Source of the DNA: Malonomonas rubra DSM 5091
GTDB lineage: Bacteria > Desulfobacterota > Desulfuromonadia > Desulfuromonadales > Geopsychrobacteraceae
DNA length: 64,000 bases
Direction of reading: 5' to 3'
Assembly (NCBI RefSeq): GCF_900142125.1
Contig: NZ_FQZT01000001.1
Location: 558,001-622,000 of the forward strand
Part shown: positions 35,407 through 45,154 of the stretch, in pieces
Numbering within the stretch: the first letter of the stretch is position 1
Layout: every line of letters begins with the position of its first letter
Translations under genes and position numbers: made by a program
The notes under the pieces: model-generated
The model's input: only the letters and a program-made list of their open reading frames with translations
Database searches by the model: none
Told to the model about the DNA's origin: nothing

Positions 35407-36864
35407 TCAGCTCTGAATATATTTTTTCACCGTGCGCCGGTCGAGCCGGGCCCGTCGCGCGACTTCTTCGTAGGTTCCAAATCGCCTGTACAGCTGGCAA
35501 CAATATTGCGTCAACAGCTCCTGCGCACTGAACTCGCCAGTGTCAACCATGTCATGCAGGTTCACTTCCCTGCCTGCTGCAGCCGGATCGCCAGCATAGT
35601 GTCCATTCAACAGCACCCGCCGCAGCGATTGTTCCAGCTCACGGACATTTCCAGGCCAGGGATAGTCAGCAGGCAATCCTTGTCGCAAAGTCTGCCCGAC
35701 ATCGCTGACTTGTCCCGGCTCAACACGTCCAAGAATCCGCAGCAACAGCTGTTCAAGCAGCAGATCGAGAGACTTTTCATCTTCCGCCATCTGCTGCCGC
35801 AGAGTCGGCACCTCGATAACATCGGAGCAGAGGCGATAATAGAAGTCATCGCGAAAGTCCCCGTCGCGACGTAATTCGGTCAATGAACGGTTGGTTGCCG
35901 CGATAATCCGACCGCGAAAGGTTTTCAGCTCGTGGCTGCCCACCGGGCTGAACGTTCTCTCCTGTAACACTTTGAGCAGCTTGATCTGCACCGGCACCGA
36001 AACATCGCCGATTTCATCGAGGAAGATGGCACCGTGGGGGACACAGCGTGCGAGCACACCATGATGCTGATCGACGGCCCCGGTAAAGGCGCCCTTTTTA
36101 TGGCCAAACAACTCCGATTCGATCAGCGACTCAGGAAACTGTGACAGGTTGATGGAAATATAGTTACGGGTAAAACTCTCCGCAAAACGTCCCCGTTTTT
36201 CATCGAAAGGAATGTAGCCAGATCGGCCGATCGCCGCAGCAGCTGCGCCTTTACCGGTGCCGGTCTCGCCAAGCAACAGGGTGGAAAAATCTTCCATCCG
36301 GTTCCACAGACTGACTTCGTAGCGCTGGATATCGTGGGTAAAAACATTATTCCACAGAGCGCAGCGCAAACGTCTCATGGAAGGACTCTGCCCGACCAGC
36401 TTATCGATAAAGAAAAAGGCCCGCCGCAGCTGATAGAAAAACGCCAGATAGTGCCTTGCTTCCTGCGCTTTGAAACCGTACTCACGCAAACGCGTCAGCA
36501 GCTCCGCCGAAAAAGGAACTGCACAGGGTTCGTCACCAGCATCCGCCTGCTGCTGAATCAGCTCATCGAAAGCAGACAGGTAGACATGAAACTGCTCAAA
36601 CAACAGTCCCAATTCCAGGCAGCGACGATCCTCTCCACGATAAAGGGACAAACTAGCCCTGCCGCCAGCCTGAAGATGTCCGACCCGTTCCCGAACTGAC
36701 TCGACCGCTGCCAGAAGCAAGGTTTCTTTACTTGCGCCGGTTATTCCTGCCAGCAACCGGTCCAGCTCATCCCGCTCATCACTGAACGGGTTGCTGAACG
36801 CCGCTTGACTGACCAACTGGAAGAACTGGCGATCCTCTACCGTCAAACTCAGACAATTAGACAT
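35407..36864 (-). CDS. Sigma-54-dependent transcriptional activator
   Basis: 485 residues. An N-terminal ~180-residue sensor region of unknown type is followed by an AAA+ domain with Walker A GETGTGKG, the sigma-54 contact loop GAFTGA, DEIGDVSV, and AATNRSL. A C-terminal helix-turn-helix follows (TYEEVARRARLDRRTVKKYI). It lacks a receiver domain, so control may be by ligand or partner protein. It diverges from the VIT/vWA gene, whose upstream region has a near-consensus sigma-54 promoter, so that operon is its likely target. No convincing Shine-Dalgarno is present. Confidence 0.92.
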   Translation of the reverse strand: MSNCLSLTVEDRQFFQLVSQAAFSNPFSDERDELDRLLAGITGASKETLLLAAVESVRERVGHLQAGGRASLSLYRGEDRRCLELGLLFEQFHVYLSAFDELIQQQADAGDEPCAVPFSAELLTRLREYGFKAQEARHYLAFFYQLRRAFFFIDKLVGQSPSMRRLRCALWNNVFTHDIQRYEVSLWNRMEDFSTLLLGETGTGKGAAAAAIGRSGYIPFDEKRGRFAESFTRNYISINLSQFPESLIESELFGHKKGAFTGAVDQHHGVLARCVPHGAIFLDEIGDVSVPVQIKLLKVLQERTFSPVGSHELKTFRGRIIAATNRSLTELRRDGDFRDDFYYRLCSDVIEVPTLRQQMAEDEKSLDLLLEQLLLRILGRVEPGQVSDVGQTLRQGLPADYPWPGNVRELEQSLRRVLLNGHYAGDPAAAGREVNLHDMVDTGEFSAQELLTQYCCQLYRRFGTYEEVARRARLDRRTVKKYIQS

Positions 36865-36987
36865 ACACACAATGTATAGCAGTAGTACATTTCATGCCAG
36901 ACAAATCAAACAAACACAAAACACCAAGGCATCCTTCATCAACACAAAAAAAAGCAGTATCAGCAACTTAGAAGACAGATCGCAATC

Positions 36988-37002
36988 TGGCACAGCAGCT
37001 GT
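36988..37002 (+). promoter_or_regulatory. Candidate sigma-54 promoter for the vWA/rhombosortase operon
   Basis: TGGCAC-N5-CTGT against the consensus TGGCAC-N5-TTGC: the -24 box is perfect and the -12 box keeps TG but has T in place of C. It is 40 bases upstream of the VIT/vWA ATG and shares its intergenic region with a sigma-54 activator gene. Confidence 0.5.
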
Positions 37003-37041
37003 AAAGAGAGGAGAAAAACAACAACCGAAAGGAGACAAAAA

Positions 37042-39066
37042 ATGAGACCCAAACAGATTGCAGCCAAACTTATCTTCCTTCTCACCCTGATGCTACTCGC
37101 CGGCAATGCCATGGCGGCAGGACTGCTCAAGCCGGTCGGTGCAAACGACAGCGCCGCCCTGGCGATCAGCAGCCACAAGGTCGATGTCACCATCAACAAC
37201 GGCTTCGTTCGCACCGAAGTCGACCAGACCTTCGCCAACAGCAGCGGCACAGCGACCGAAGTCATCTACTCTTTCCCACTCCCGAAACAGTCAAGCCTGT
37301 CGGAATTATCCCTCTGGATCGCCGGGCAGGAAATCCTCGGCGAAGTAGTGGAAAAGCAACGTGCCCGACAGATCTACGAAGAACAGAAAGCCCAGGGCAA
37401 CCAGACCGCACTGGCGGAAAAAAATGATTACAGAAGTTACGACGTGAAGGTTGGCAACATCCCGGCTCAAAGCGATGTGCGCGTACGCCTGGTTTACTAC
37501 CAACCGCTGGAAATCGACCTCAACATCGGCCGCTACATCTACCCGCAGGCCGAGGGCAATGTCGATGAAGAACGAATTTCGTTCTGGTCGACCGACGATA
37601 AAGTTTCCGGGCCATTCCACTTTCACCTGCAACTGAAATCGGCCTTCCCGGTGAAAGACGTACGCCTGCCTGGACTGGACCAGGAAGCGATCATCCAACG
37701 TAGCGGCGGTATGAGTGAAGAAAATGCCGGTGACATTATCGACGTGACCATTGATCGCCCGGAAGGTTCGCAACTGAATAAAGATATCGTCTTCTACTAC
37801 CGCCTCGACGACAGTGTCCCGGCGCGCATTGAACTGGTCCCATACAAGGCAGATAAAAACAGCGAAGGCACCTTCATGCTGGTGGTCACTCCGGCCGCTG
37901 ACCTACAACCGATTTCTGAGGGCACCGACTGGACTTTCGTCCTCGACAACTCCGGCAGCATGGGAGGGCACAAAATTTCGACCTTGACAGACGGCGTCAA
38001 CAGAGTGCTGGGCCAGATGCGTGCCAACGACCGCTTCCGCATCATCACTTTCAATAACAGTGCACAGGAACTGACCTCCGGCTACATCAACGCCACAACA
38101 GAAAACGTCCAGCAATGGATCAGCGCGCTGAAAAACATTCAGGCCGGTGGCGGCACCAACCTGTTCGCCGGACTGGAATCCGCTTACCGCAAGCTGGATG
38201 AGGACCGCACGTCCAGCATCATCCTGGTCACCGACGGCGTCGCCAATGTTGGCAACACCGCCCACAAAGACTTCCTTCGCCTACTGCAAAAGTACGATAT
38301 CCGCTTATTCACCTTCGTCATCGGCAACAGCGCCAACCAGCCGCTGCTCGACCGACTGGCACGTGATTCCGGCGGCTTCGCCATGAACATTTCCGATGCC
38401 GATGACATCAGCGGCCGACTGCTGCAAGCCAAAGCGAAAGTTCTCCACCAGGCCCTGCACGATGTTGAAATCGACATCTCCGGCGAACGGGTCACCGACC
38501 TGACCCCGGAGAAGATCGGCAATCTCTATGCAGGACAACAGCTGGTCCAGTTCGGTCGCTACAACAGCGACGGTGAAGTGACCATCAAAATGAAGGCGAA
38601 GATCTCCGGTCAGCCACACAGCTGGAAAACCACCGCGAACCTGCCACAAACTGCGACCGACAACCCCGAACTGGAACGACTCTGGGCGCTGGCAAAGATC
38701 GATCAAACAATGGAAGAGGTTCGTGAAAAAGGGGAAATCGAAACACTGAAAAACAAGGTAATCGATTACGGTCTGAACTACTCACTGGTGACTGATTACA
38801 CCTCAATGCTGGTGGTGACCGTTGACGTGCTGGAAAACCAGGGCATTCAGAGACGCAACGCTGATCGGGTACAGAAGGAGCGCATAGCCCAGCAGCAAAA
38901 AGCCGCTGCGCCTGTACAGAATCACCGCATCGACCAAAGTTCGAATAACGGTGCGGGTAGCTTCAACAACCGCCCCTCACCCGGCATTAACTTTGGCTCC
39001 GGTTCCGGACCAGTCGGCCTGTTGACAATCCCACTACTGGCTTGGATGAACCGGAAAAAGAAATAA
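37042..39066 (+). CDS. VIT and von Willebrand A domain protein with GlyGly-CTERM-like tail
   Basis: 674 residues. Signal peptide (LIFLLTLMLLAGNAMA); VIT domain from about residue 35 to 165 (VDQTFANSSGTATEVIYSFPLP, EILGEVVEKQRARQIYEEQ); vWA domain with MIDAS DNSGSMGG near residue 301 and TDGVANVG. The C-terminus is linker-like (Gln, Asn, Ser, Pro), then GSGSGPVGLLTIPLLAW and basic NRKKK. That small Gly/Ser motif, one helix and basic end is the form of a GlyGly-CTERM sorting signal. The proteins are similar to 'marine proteobacterial sortase target' proteins, but the next gene is a rhombosortase. AAGGAGA lies upstream of the ATG. Confidence 0.9.
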   Translation: MRPKQIAAKLIFLLTLMLLAGNAMAAGLLKPVGANDSAALAISSHKVDVTINNGFVRTEVDQTFANSSGTATEVIYSFPLPKQSSLSELSLWIAGQEILGEVVEKQRARQIYEEQKAQGNQTALAEKNDYRSYDVKVGNIPAQSDVRVRLVYYQPLEIDLNIGRYIYPQAEGNVDEERISFWSTDDKVSGPFHFHLQLKSAFPVKDVRLPGLDQEAIIQRSGGMSEENAGDIIDVTIDRPEGSQLNKDIVFYYRLDDSVPARIELVPYKADKNSEGTFMLVVTPAADLQPISEGTDWTFVLDNSGSMGGHKISTLTDGVNRVLGQMRANDRFRIITFNNSAQELTSGYINATTENVQQWISALKNIQAGGGTNLFAGLESAYRKLDEDRTSSIILVTDGVANVGNTAHKDFLRLLQKYDIRLFTFVIGNSANQPLLDRLARDSGGFAMNISDADDISGRLLQAKAKVLHQALHDVEIDISGERVTDLTPEKIGNLYAGQQLVQFGRYNSDGEVTIKMKAKISGQPHSWKTTANLPQTATDNPELERLWALAKIDQTMEEVREKGEIETLKNKVIDYGLNYSLVTDYTSMLVVTVDVLENQGIQRRNADRVQKERIAQQQKAAAPVQNHRIDQSSNNGAGSFNNRPSPGINFGSGSGPVGLLTIPLLAWMNRKKK

Positions 39067-39077
39067 CGAGCAATCAA

Positions 39078-39100
39078 GGGCAGGGCTTTTTGCCCTGCCC
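39078..39100 (+). terminator. Intercistronic hairpin between vWA gene and rhombosortase
   Basis: GGGCAGGGC-TTTTT-GCCCTGCCC, perfect 9-bp stem, 20 bases before the rhombosortase start. It lacks a following T-run, so it is more likely an attenuator or 3'-end stabiliser that lowers downstream expression. Confidence 0.55.
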
Positions 39101-39120
39101 GACTCTAAATGGAGGCAGGC

Positions 39121-39807
39121 ATGGCCAGCGAACAGTTATCTATAAACAACCCGATCTTATCCACGGAAAAACCATCCGAGAGCAAGCAGGTTGAAATCCG
39201 CGCCCTGCTGGCATTACTGATCCTGGCAAATCTTGACCTACTGCTCGGCAATGCCCCGGCGACCAAACTGGTTTTTCACCCACAAAGCATCATCGACGGT
39301 GATTGGTGGCGCGTCATCAGTTGGCCCTTCGTTCATGTCAGCCGCTACCACCTGCTGATCGATGGAGCCGCCTTTATTATGCTCTATCATGGATTACGCG
39401 AAGAAAGTCGCAGAAGCAGAGTTTTCTTCATTCTGTCCGTCGCCGCTGGCAGCCTGCTACTGCCCATATTCATCTCACCGCAGATATCCCAACTCGGCCT
39501 TTGCGGCCTTTCCGGGCCTGCTCACGGCTTGATGGCAATCAGCTCACTGGAATTTCTGCATGGGAAAGAGAAAAAAACGGGTGGACTCCTGCTCGCCCTC
39601 CTCTTACTGAAAACCGGCTGGGAAGTTTTAAGCGGCAATGTCTTTTTACACCAACTCCACCTCGGGGATATCGGTCAACCGATCGTCAGCACGCATGCAG
39701 GTGGTGTTCTCGCCGGACTAACCTGTTACTACGTTCACTTTCTCAGCAAAAAAACCCTGTTCCGCAGAAGAGACATACAAAAACAAAAAGGGCAGACTAA
39801 GAGCTAA
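39121..39807 (+). CDS. Rhombosortase (rhomboid-family processing protease)
   Basis: 228 residues with about six transmembrane segments. Rhomboid catalytic serine in LCGLSGPAHGLMA and histidine in STHAGGVLAGL; DGDWWRVISWPFVHVSRYHLLIDG is the N-terminal signature of the rhombosortase subgroup. Rhombosortases cut GlyGly-CTERM tails of exported proteins, so the vWA protein just upstream is its evident substrate. Start: ATG at 39121 has GGAGG five bases upstream; an ATG four codons earlier lies within that ribosome site. Confidence 0.85.
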   Translation: MASEQLSINNPILSTEKPSESKQVEIRALLALLILANLDLLLGNAPATKLVFHPQSIIDGDWWRVISWPFVHVSRYHLLIDGAAFIMLYHGLREESRRSRVFFILSVAAGSLLLPIFISPQISQLGLCGLSGPAHGLMAISSLEFLHGKEKKTGGLLLALLLLKTGWEVLSGNVFLHQLHLGDIGQPIVSTHAGGVLAGLTCYYVHFLSKKTLFRRRDIQKQKGQTKS

Positions 39808-40362
39808 AGAAACCACATCAATGGAAAGCAAAAATGCACGTCAGCAAAACATTGTCTATCTACACAAAGAGCATAGAAAGCGAGACCTTTTATTTAAAAT
39901 AGAATTTTTTTAACGACGGGCACCCAGCAAAAGGCAGAGAAAAACTTATTGGTAAAATGGTCAGATCAGTTCTTCGATAAAATTTTAAAGTTCTCAAAAG
40001 AAAGGAAAAGATCTCTAACATTTTCAAGAAGATACGAGCAAAAAAACCACCGAGACATGAAATTTTCCTAGCCATAAATGCCGACAAACCCACACTCGAA
40101 TTAGAACCACCTAACAACCACACAAAACAGTCTAAACTAAACCTGTAATTTTTTATCCTAAATAAAATTTCTCTTGACAATTTAGCCATATTTTTGTTTG
40201 TTTACCTGTGCAAAAAACAGCGTTTTAAGTTTGCCTGAAATTGAATTTTATTAATCATTACTTTTTAAATAGTCAACCTGTTATCAAAAAGTCATCCGGC
40301 TCATTCTAGAGCTTTCTCACCGAGCCGGGCCTAATTCCAATCGACGCAAAGGATTGTCCGAG
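39808..40362. other. AT-rich gap upstream of the carboxylase operon
   Basis: About 550 bases without a supported gene. TTGACA at 40174-40179 could be a -35 box, but its -10 partner is poor. A 7-bp hairpin CCGGCTC / GAGCCGG (about 40296-40328) lies 35 bases before the start codon. An opposite-strand frame of 99 codons here has no ribosome site and is rejected. Confidence 0.4.
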
Positions 40363-42087
40363 ATGTCAAAGACTACGATTAAACCCTCATTGCAGAACCC
40401 TCTTGCAGCAGCGGAAGAAGTAGAATTCACTATTCCGGGTGAAATCGCCGGCCAGACTGGTGGCTACGAAGAGGTTATGAAAGAAGGTCACGACCTGATC
40501 GAGCGACCGATCAAATCGGTTGCCGTCGGCCAGATCGAGAAGCAGCACTTCAAGCAGCGGATGACCGTCTGGGAGCGGATCAAGGTCCTCACCGACAACG
40601 ACCCGAACATCCTCTTCCAGAACTGGGGCAAAAACCTTGACGGCGCTTCGCTGGTCACTGGCATTCTCAACATTGGCGGCCGCGACGTGGCTCTCTACGG
40701 CCATGATTTCACCGTACGCGCCGGTTCCATCGACGCCACCAACGGTATGAAGCTGGCCAAGATCATGCAAATGGCTGGTGAAAAAGGGATTCCACTGATC
40801 GGCATGAACGACTCCGCTGGAGCTTTTGTTCCCGCCGGTGTCGGTGGCCTCGACGGATACGCCGAAGCCTTCACCGCCCTACGCAAAATCAGCGGTGTGG
40901 TTCCAACCGTTATGTGTATGTTCGGCTTCAACGCCGGTGGCGGCTCCTACCTGCCACGTCAGGGCTCCTTCGTCATCCAACCGGAAGACACCTTCTTCGG
41001 CCTGACCGGTCCGGGCGTTGTCAAGTCAGTTCTGGGTGAGGACATCACCCCGGAAGAACTGGGTGGCCCACTGGTCCACAGCGCATCAGGTGTCACCGAT
41101 CTGGCCGTTGCCGACGAAACCGCTGCCCTGCGCACCGCGGTTCGCCTACTCAGCTACCTGCCGGACAACAACTACAGCATGGCGCCGTTCCAGGAAACCA
41201 GCGATCCTCTCGACCGCAAGACCTGGGAAATCAACACGCTGCTAAAGAAAGCCTTCAACTCGCCGACCGGCTTCAACACCCCGTTCGACGTTTCCATCAT
41301 CATCCAACAGATCTGTGACCACGGCGATTACTTCGAGGTTCAGCCGACCCGTGCCCGTGAAGCGATTACCGCATTCGGTCGCCTCGGCGGCAACGTCGTC
41401 GGTTTCGTCGCCAACAACTCGGCTGTCGCCTCCGGTCAGATCGACTGCGACTCAGCAGTTAAGATCGCCCGCTTCGTCCGCTTCTGTAACATCTACAACA
41501 TTCCATTGATCTTCATGGAAGACACCACCGGTTTCCTGCCGGGCCGCGAGCAGGAAGCCCGCGGCATCGTTCAGGCCGGTCGCTCGATGCTCGACTCCAT
41601 CGTCGACGTCCGTACCCCACGCATCCTGCTGATCCTGCGCAACGCTTACGGCGGCGCTTACGCCTCCTACAACAACTACCCGACCGGCGCCGATCTTGTT
41701 CTCGCCCTGCCGACCACACGCCTAGCGGTTATGGGCCCGGCCGGTAAAGAGTTCGTTTACAAAAATGAACTGCGCGGCCTGCGCGGTTCGGTCAAGAAGA
41801 AGATCGCCGAAGCGGTTCAGGAGCGTACCAAGGCCGGCATGGAAGGCGATGCAGCAACCAAAGATGCTGAGAAGGCGGTTGCCGAGTGGCTGAAGAACGA
41901 AGAAGCTGCCCTGAACACCCGCTACGAAAAAGAACTGATGAACCCGAAAGAAGGTCTGGCCCTCGGCTCGATCTCCTCACTGGTCATGCCGACCGATCTG
42001 CGCAAGGTCCTCGGCGAAAACCTCAACTTCTTCCTGCGCCATTACCAGCCATCCGCATGGCAGGACGTTCAGCGCGAGTTCCATTAA
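40363..42087 (+). CDS. Acyl-CoA carboxylase, carboxyltransferase subunit
   Basis: 574 residues; crotonase-fold carboxyltransferase of the PccB/AccD5 type. Motifs: [41 protein letters not shown], the oxyanion-type loop [18 protein letters not shown], and [16 protein letters not shown] plus [14 protein letters not shown]. It transfers carboxyl from carboxybiotin to an acyl-CoA; propionyl-CoA is plausible but the substrate is not proven. An insertion of charged Ala/Lys sequence ([21 protein letters not shown]) lies near the end. ATG at 40363 chosen over TTG three codons upstream. Operon with the biotin carboxylase. Confidence 0.88.
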   Translation: MSKTTIKPSLQNPLAAAEEVEFTIPGEIAGQTGGYEEVMKEGHDLIERPIKSVAVGQIEKQHFKQRMTVWERIKVLTDNDPNILFQNWGKNLDGASLVTGILNIGGRDVALYGHDFTVRAGSIDATNGMKLAKIMQMAGEKGIPLIGMNDSAGAFVPAGVGGLDGYAEAFTALRKISGVVPTVMCMFGFNAGGGSYLPRQGSFVIQPEDTFFGLTGPGVVKSVLGEDITPEELGGPLVHSASGVTDLAVADETAALRTAVRLLSYLPDNNYSMAPFQETSDPLDRKTWEINTLLKKAFNSPTGFNTPFDVSIIIQQICDHGDYFEVQPTRAREAITAFGRLGGNVVGFVANNSAVASGQIDCDSAVKIARFVRFCNIYNIPLIFMEDTTGFLPGREQEARGIVQAGRSMLDSIVDVRTPRILLILRNAYGGAYASYNNYPTGADLVLALPTTRLAVMGPAGKEFVYKNELRGLRGSVKKKIAEAVQERTKAGMEGDAATKDAEKAVAEWLKNEEAALNTRYEKELMNPKEGLALGSISSLVMPTDLRKVLGENLNFFLRHYQPSAWQDVQREFH

Positions 42088-42146
42088 AGAGTTGAGTCGA
42101 ACCGATGAAGAATCGCACAACACAATTAAACGTGGAGATTGAAACC

Positions 42147-45011
42147 ATGGAACAAAATACAGACCTTTATGCAAACAACCCCTTGATTCACAAGGACCGC
42201 CGCCTCGGTCAGGCATCGTCCGAATGGGTCCGCTCCTTCGGCTGCGAAGACCTAAAACCACTTATCGTCTGTCGCGGCCCGATCCGCAAAGAAGCGATGG
42301 ATGTCTACGAAGAGATGGGCATCACCCACTATGGCATTCTGCTTTCGGAGAAGGACTCAATCGTTTACCCGAACGCCCTCTCACCGGAGCTGAAGCAGCT
42401 GACAGATAACAGCCGTGTTCACCGGGTACCGGACTATTCGGGAGCTTCGAAAGAAGAACGGGTTGAGCGGATTCAGCAGATCATCGACACTGCTCACGAC
42501 AACGGCTACGACTCGGTTTTCGCCGGTTACGGTTTCATGGCGGAGGATGACGAATTTGTTGCCGCCATTGAGGATGCTGGTCTTAAGTTCATCGGTCCCT
42601 GCTCCGGCACCCAACGCGCTGCAGGTAAAAAAGACGAAGCAAAACGAACTGCACTCGAAGTAAACGTTTCCGTTACCCCAGGTATCGACAACGTCACCGC
42701 CCGCACCCTGCTGAAAAAGCACAAAACTCGTGACCAACTGCTGGCCTTGGCCAAGGCTGAAGACCTGAGTGTCGATGACGATGGCAAAATGTCGCTGGAA
42801 GAATTGGCCGACGTCGTCCTCTTTGCCTCCTACGATAAAGGTATCGACCTCTTCTCCATCGAAGAGCTCTGTGCCCAGGTCGAAGCTGAGTGTGCCGACA
42901 TGTTCAAAAACTACCCTGGCGCCCGCATCCGCCTGAAGGCAATCGGCGGCGGTGGCGGCAAGGGTCAGCGTATTCTCGGCGCCTCCCTGCTGATGAACAA
43001 GCAGCCGAGCGACAAACAGGTTGCTGAAGCGGCTGCTGACGCTCCCGGCCTGGTGCGCGAGATCCTCAACGAAGTTAAGGCTAACGGCGTCGGCGACAAC
43101 AAGAACGTCTTGATCGAGTTGAACATCGAGCAGACCCGCCACAACGAAATCCAGCTGCTCGGTAACGGCAAATGGGCGATCGCCCTTGGTGGTCGTGACT
43201 GTTCGCTGCAGATGCACGAACAAAAACTGCTTGAAATCTCGGTCACCCAGGAAGCCCTGACCGCCGAAATCGAGAAGGCGAAAAAAGCCAAGAACAAGGC
43301 TCAGCAGAAAGCCCTCGAGTCCGACCTGAAGGTTCTCAAGGCGATGGAAGAGCAGTCGGAGCGTTTCGGCGCTGCCGTCGGCCTCGACTCAGCATCAACC
43401 TTCGAGTGTATTGTTGACGGCGACCGCCACTACTTCATGGAGGTCAACACCCGGATTCAGGTTGAGCACCGTGTCACCGAGTTGGTCTACAGCCTCAAGT
43501 TCGTCAACCCGGACGACAAGAACGATTTCTTCATCGTCGAGTCGCTGGTCGAGGCAATGGCACTGCTCGCCATGCACAAAGAGCGGCTGCCGAAGCCTGA
43601 GCGTATCCCCCGCTTTGGTGCCGCCGCCGAGGCTCGTCTCAATGCAACCGACTGCTCGCTCTCGCCGAGTGCCGGTGGTTACATCCGTTACTGGTCGAAG
43701 CCGATCGAAGGCGAAATCCGTGATGACCAGGGAATCTGCATCCCCAACCCGGACACCAACCAGTTCATGCGCTACCACTTAGCGGGTGCATACGACTCCA
43801 ACATTGCCCTGCTGTTGACCAAGGGTGAGGATCGCATCGACAGCTACAATCACCTGTCGACCGTCCTGCGCCGGACCGTCCTGCGCGGCAGCAACCTGGC
43901 GACCAACCTGGAGTTCCACTACGGTCTGTGCAACTGGTTCATCGGCAACAACGTCATGGCCAAGCCGACCACCCGCTTTGTCGTTCCTTACCTGACTCTG
44001 GTTGGCAAGCTGAAGGAAGAGGCTCTGAAACTCGACATCGTTTTTGCTTTCCTGTCGATGAAGAAGCACTATGCCAAGCAGTACGCTGACGATGCCGACG
44101 CAGCCAAAGCCGTTTCAGAAACCCTCGACAGAAAAGGCACCCTGCTGACCCGTCCAATGGAGAAGCTGCTGAACGATCCGCACCTGCTCTCCGGCTGGCT
44201 GAGCCTGAATAAGAAGAACTTCGAGATCAAGAATGGAAAGGTGGTCTGGCTACGCAACCCGCTCGTCATCCTCGAAGAAACCTACGAGTACCTAAACATG
44301 ACCTGGCGCGAAGACGCTCCGGCTGCTGAGGTCATCTGGACTCACGACCGCGACCTGCTCAACAACGCTCTCGAGTTCTACGCTCAGTTGCGAGAGAAGT
44401 TCGGTTTCGAGAAAGAAGAGTTCGTCAAACTGAACGACATCCTCGGCAAAGCCAAACCACAGGGTGGTTACGATGCAGACACCTGGGCCAAAATTCAGGC
44501 TGCTCATGTCGGCTATGAAATCGGCAACGAACTGCTCGGCCTTCTCTGCATGGTGGCTGAAAAAACAGACTTCTATGACCTCAAGGTTGAAGAGGACCTG
44601 GAAGTGACCATCCCGGACTACTTGCATGATCCGGAATTGCAGGCAGCGATGAAGAAAGTCCTGGTGCCGCCACCGGCCACCAAAGCCGACGAGATCGTCA
44701 CCCCAGGTGGTGGTATGTACTACGCCCAGGAAGCACCGGGCATGCCACCGTTCGTTACTGAAGGCATGCATTTCGACAAGGGGCAGCCACTGTTCATCCT
44801 TGAGGTTATGAAGATGTTCAACAAGGTTCCGGCACCCTTCTCCGGCACCATCGATAAGATCCTCATCGAAGGTGGCGACGGCACCATCGTCCAGAAGGGC
44901 CAACCGCTATTCAAAGTCACCCCGGACGAGAAATTCGTTGAGGTCGATCCGAAGGAACTCGCCAAGCAGAAGCAAGCCATTACCGGCGAGTACCTAAAAG
45001 CAGTTCTGTAA
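42147..45011 (+). CDS. Biotin carboxylase / biotin carrier subunit of acyl-CoA carboxylase
   Basis: 954 residues. An ATP-grasp biotin carboxylase domain (GGGGGKGQRI, LQMHEQKLLEIS, MEVNTRIQVEHRVTE) is followed by a middle connector (~350 residues) and a biotinyl domain with LEVMKMFNKVPAPFSG, the Lys of VMKM being the biotinylation site. The N-terminus departs from the usual IANRGEIA (here IVCRGPIRKEAMD), and a ~60-residue charged insertion precedes the glycine loop. It is longer than ordinary PccA (~670). ATG at 42147 has GGAG upstream; an ATG 14 codons earlier is possible. Follows the carboxyltransferase by about 60 bases. Confidence 0.87.
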   Translation: MEQNTDLYANNPLIHKDRRLGQASSEWVRSFGCEDLKPLIVCRGPIRKEAMDVYEEMGITHYGILLSEKDSIVYPNALSPELKQLTDNSRVHRVPDYSGASKEERVERIQQIIDTAHDNGYDSVFAGYGFMAEDDEFVAAIEDAGLKFIGPCSGTQRAAGKKDEAKRTALEVNVSVTPGIDNVTARTLLKKHKTRDQLLALAKAEDLSVDDDGKMSLEELADVVLFASYDKGIDLFSIEELCAQVEAECADMFKNYPGARIRLKAIGGGGGKGQRILGASLLMNKQPSDKQVAEAAADAPGLVREILNEVKANGVGDNKNVLIELNIEQTRHNEIQLLGNGKWAIALGGRDCSLQMHEQKLLEISVTQEALTAEIEKAKKAKNKAQQKALESDLKVLKAMEEQSERFGAAVGLDSASTFECIVDGDRHYFMEVNTRIQVEHRVTELVYSLKFVNPDDKNDFFIVESLVEAMALLAMHKERLPKPERIPRFGAAAEARLNATDCSLSPSAGGYIRYWSKPIEGEIRDDQGICIPNPDTNQFMRYHLAGAYDSNIALLLTKGEDRIDSYNHLSTVLRRTVLRGSNLATNLEFHYGLCNWFIGNNVMAKPTTRFVVPYLTLVGKLKEEALKLDIVFAFLSMKKHYAKQYADDADAAKAVSETLDRKGTLLTRPMEKLLNDPHLLSGWLSLNKKNFEIKNGKVVWLRNPLVILEETYEYLNMTWREDAPAAEVIWTHDRDLLNNALEFYAQLREKFGFEKEEFVKLNDILGKAKPQGGYDADTWAKIQAAHVGYEIGNELLGLLCMVAEKTDFYDLKVEEDLEVTIPDYLHDPELQAAMKKVLVPPPATKADEIVTPGGGMYYAQEAPGMPPFVTEGMHFDKGQPLFILEVMKMFNKVPAPFSGTIDKILIEGGDGTIVQKGQPLFKVTPDEKFVEVDPKELAKQKQAITGEYLKAVL

Positions 45012-45038
45012 AGTTAAAGCAAAGAAACTATCAGCAGA

Positions 45039-45062
45039 GGGCTCCGAAGAGATTCGGGGCCC
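45039..45062 (+). terminator. Terminator of the carboxylase operon
   Basis: GGGCTCCGAA / TTCGGGGCCC stem followed by T7, 27 bases after the stop. Confidence 0.9.
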
Positions 45063-45110
45063 TTTTTTTAGAAAGAGTTCTTTTTATTTCTAGAACAAAA
45101 GAACAAACAA

Positions 45111-45140
45111 AAAAAGAGCTGCCATTCGACAGCTCTTTTT
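45111..45140. terminator. Terminator of the ECF sigma operon (bidirectional)
   Basis: AAAAAGAGCT / AGCTCTTTTT perfect 10-bp stem 15 bases past the DUF3106 stop. Confidence 0.88.
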
Positions 45141-45154
45141 TCTTTACTCAATTA

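Noticed and set aside
39890-40189. 99-codon minus-strand frame in the AT-rich gap
   Set aside because: No ribosome site, TTG/weak start, composition of non-coding AT-rich DNA.
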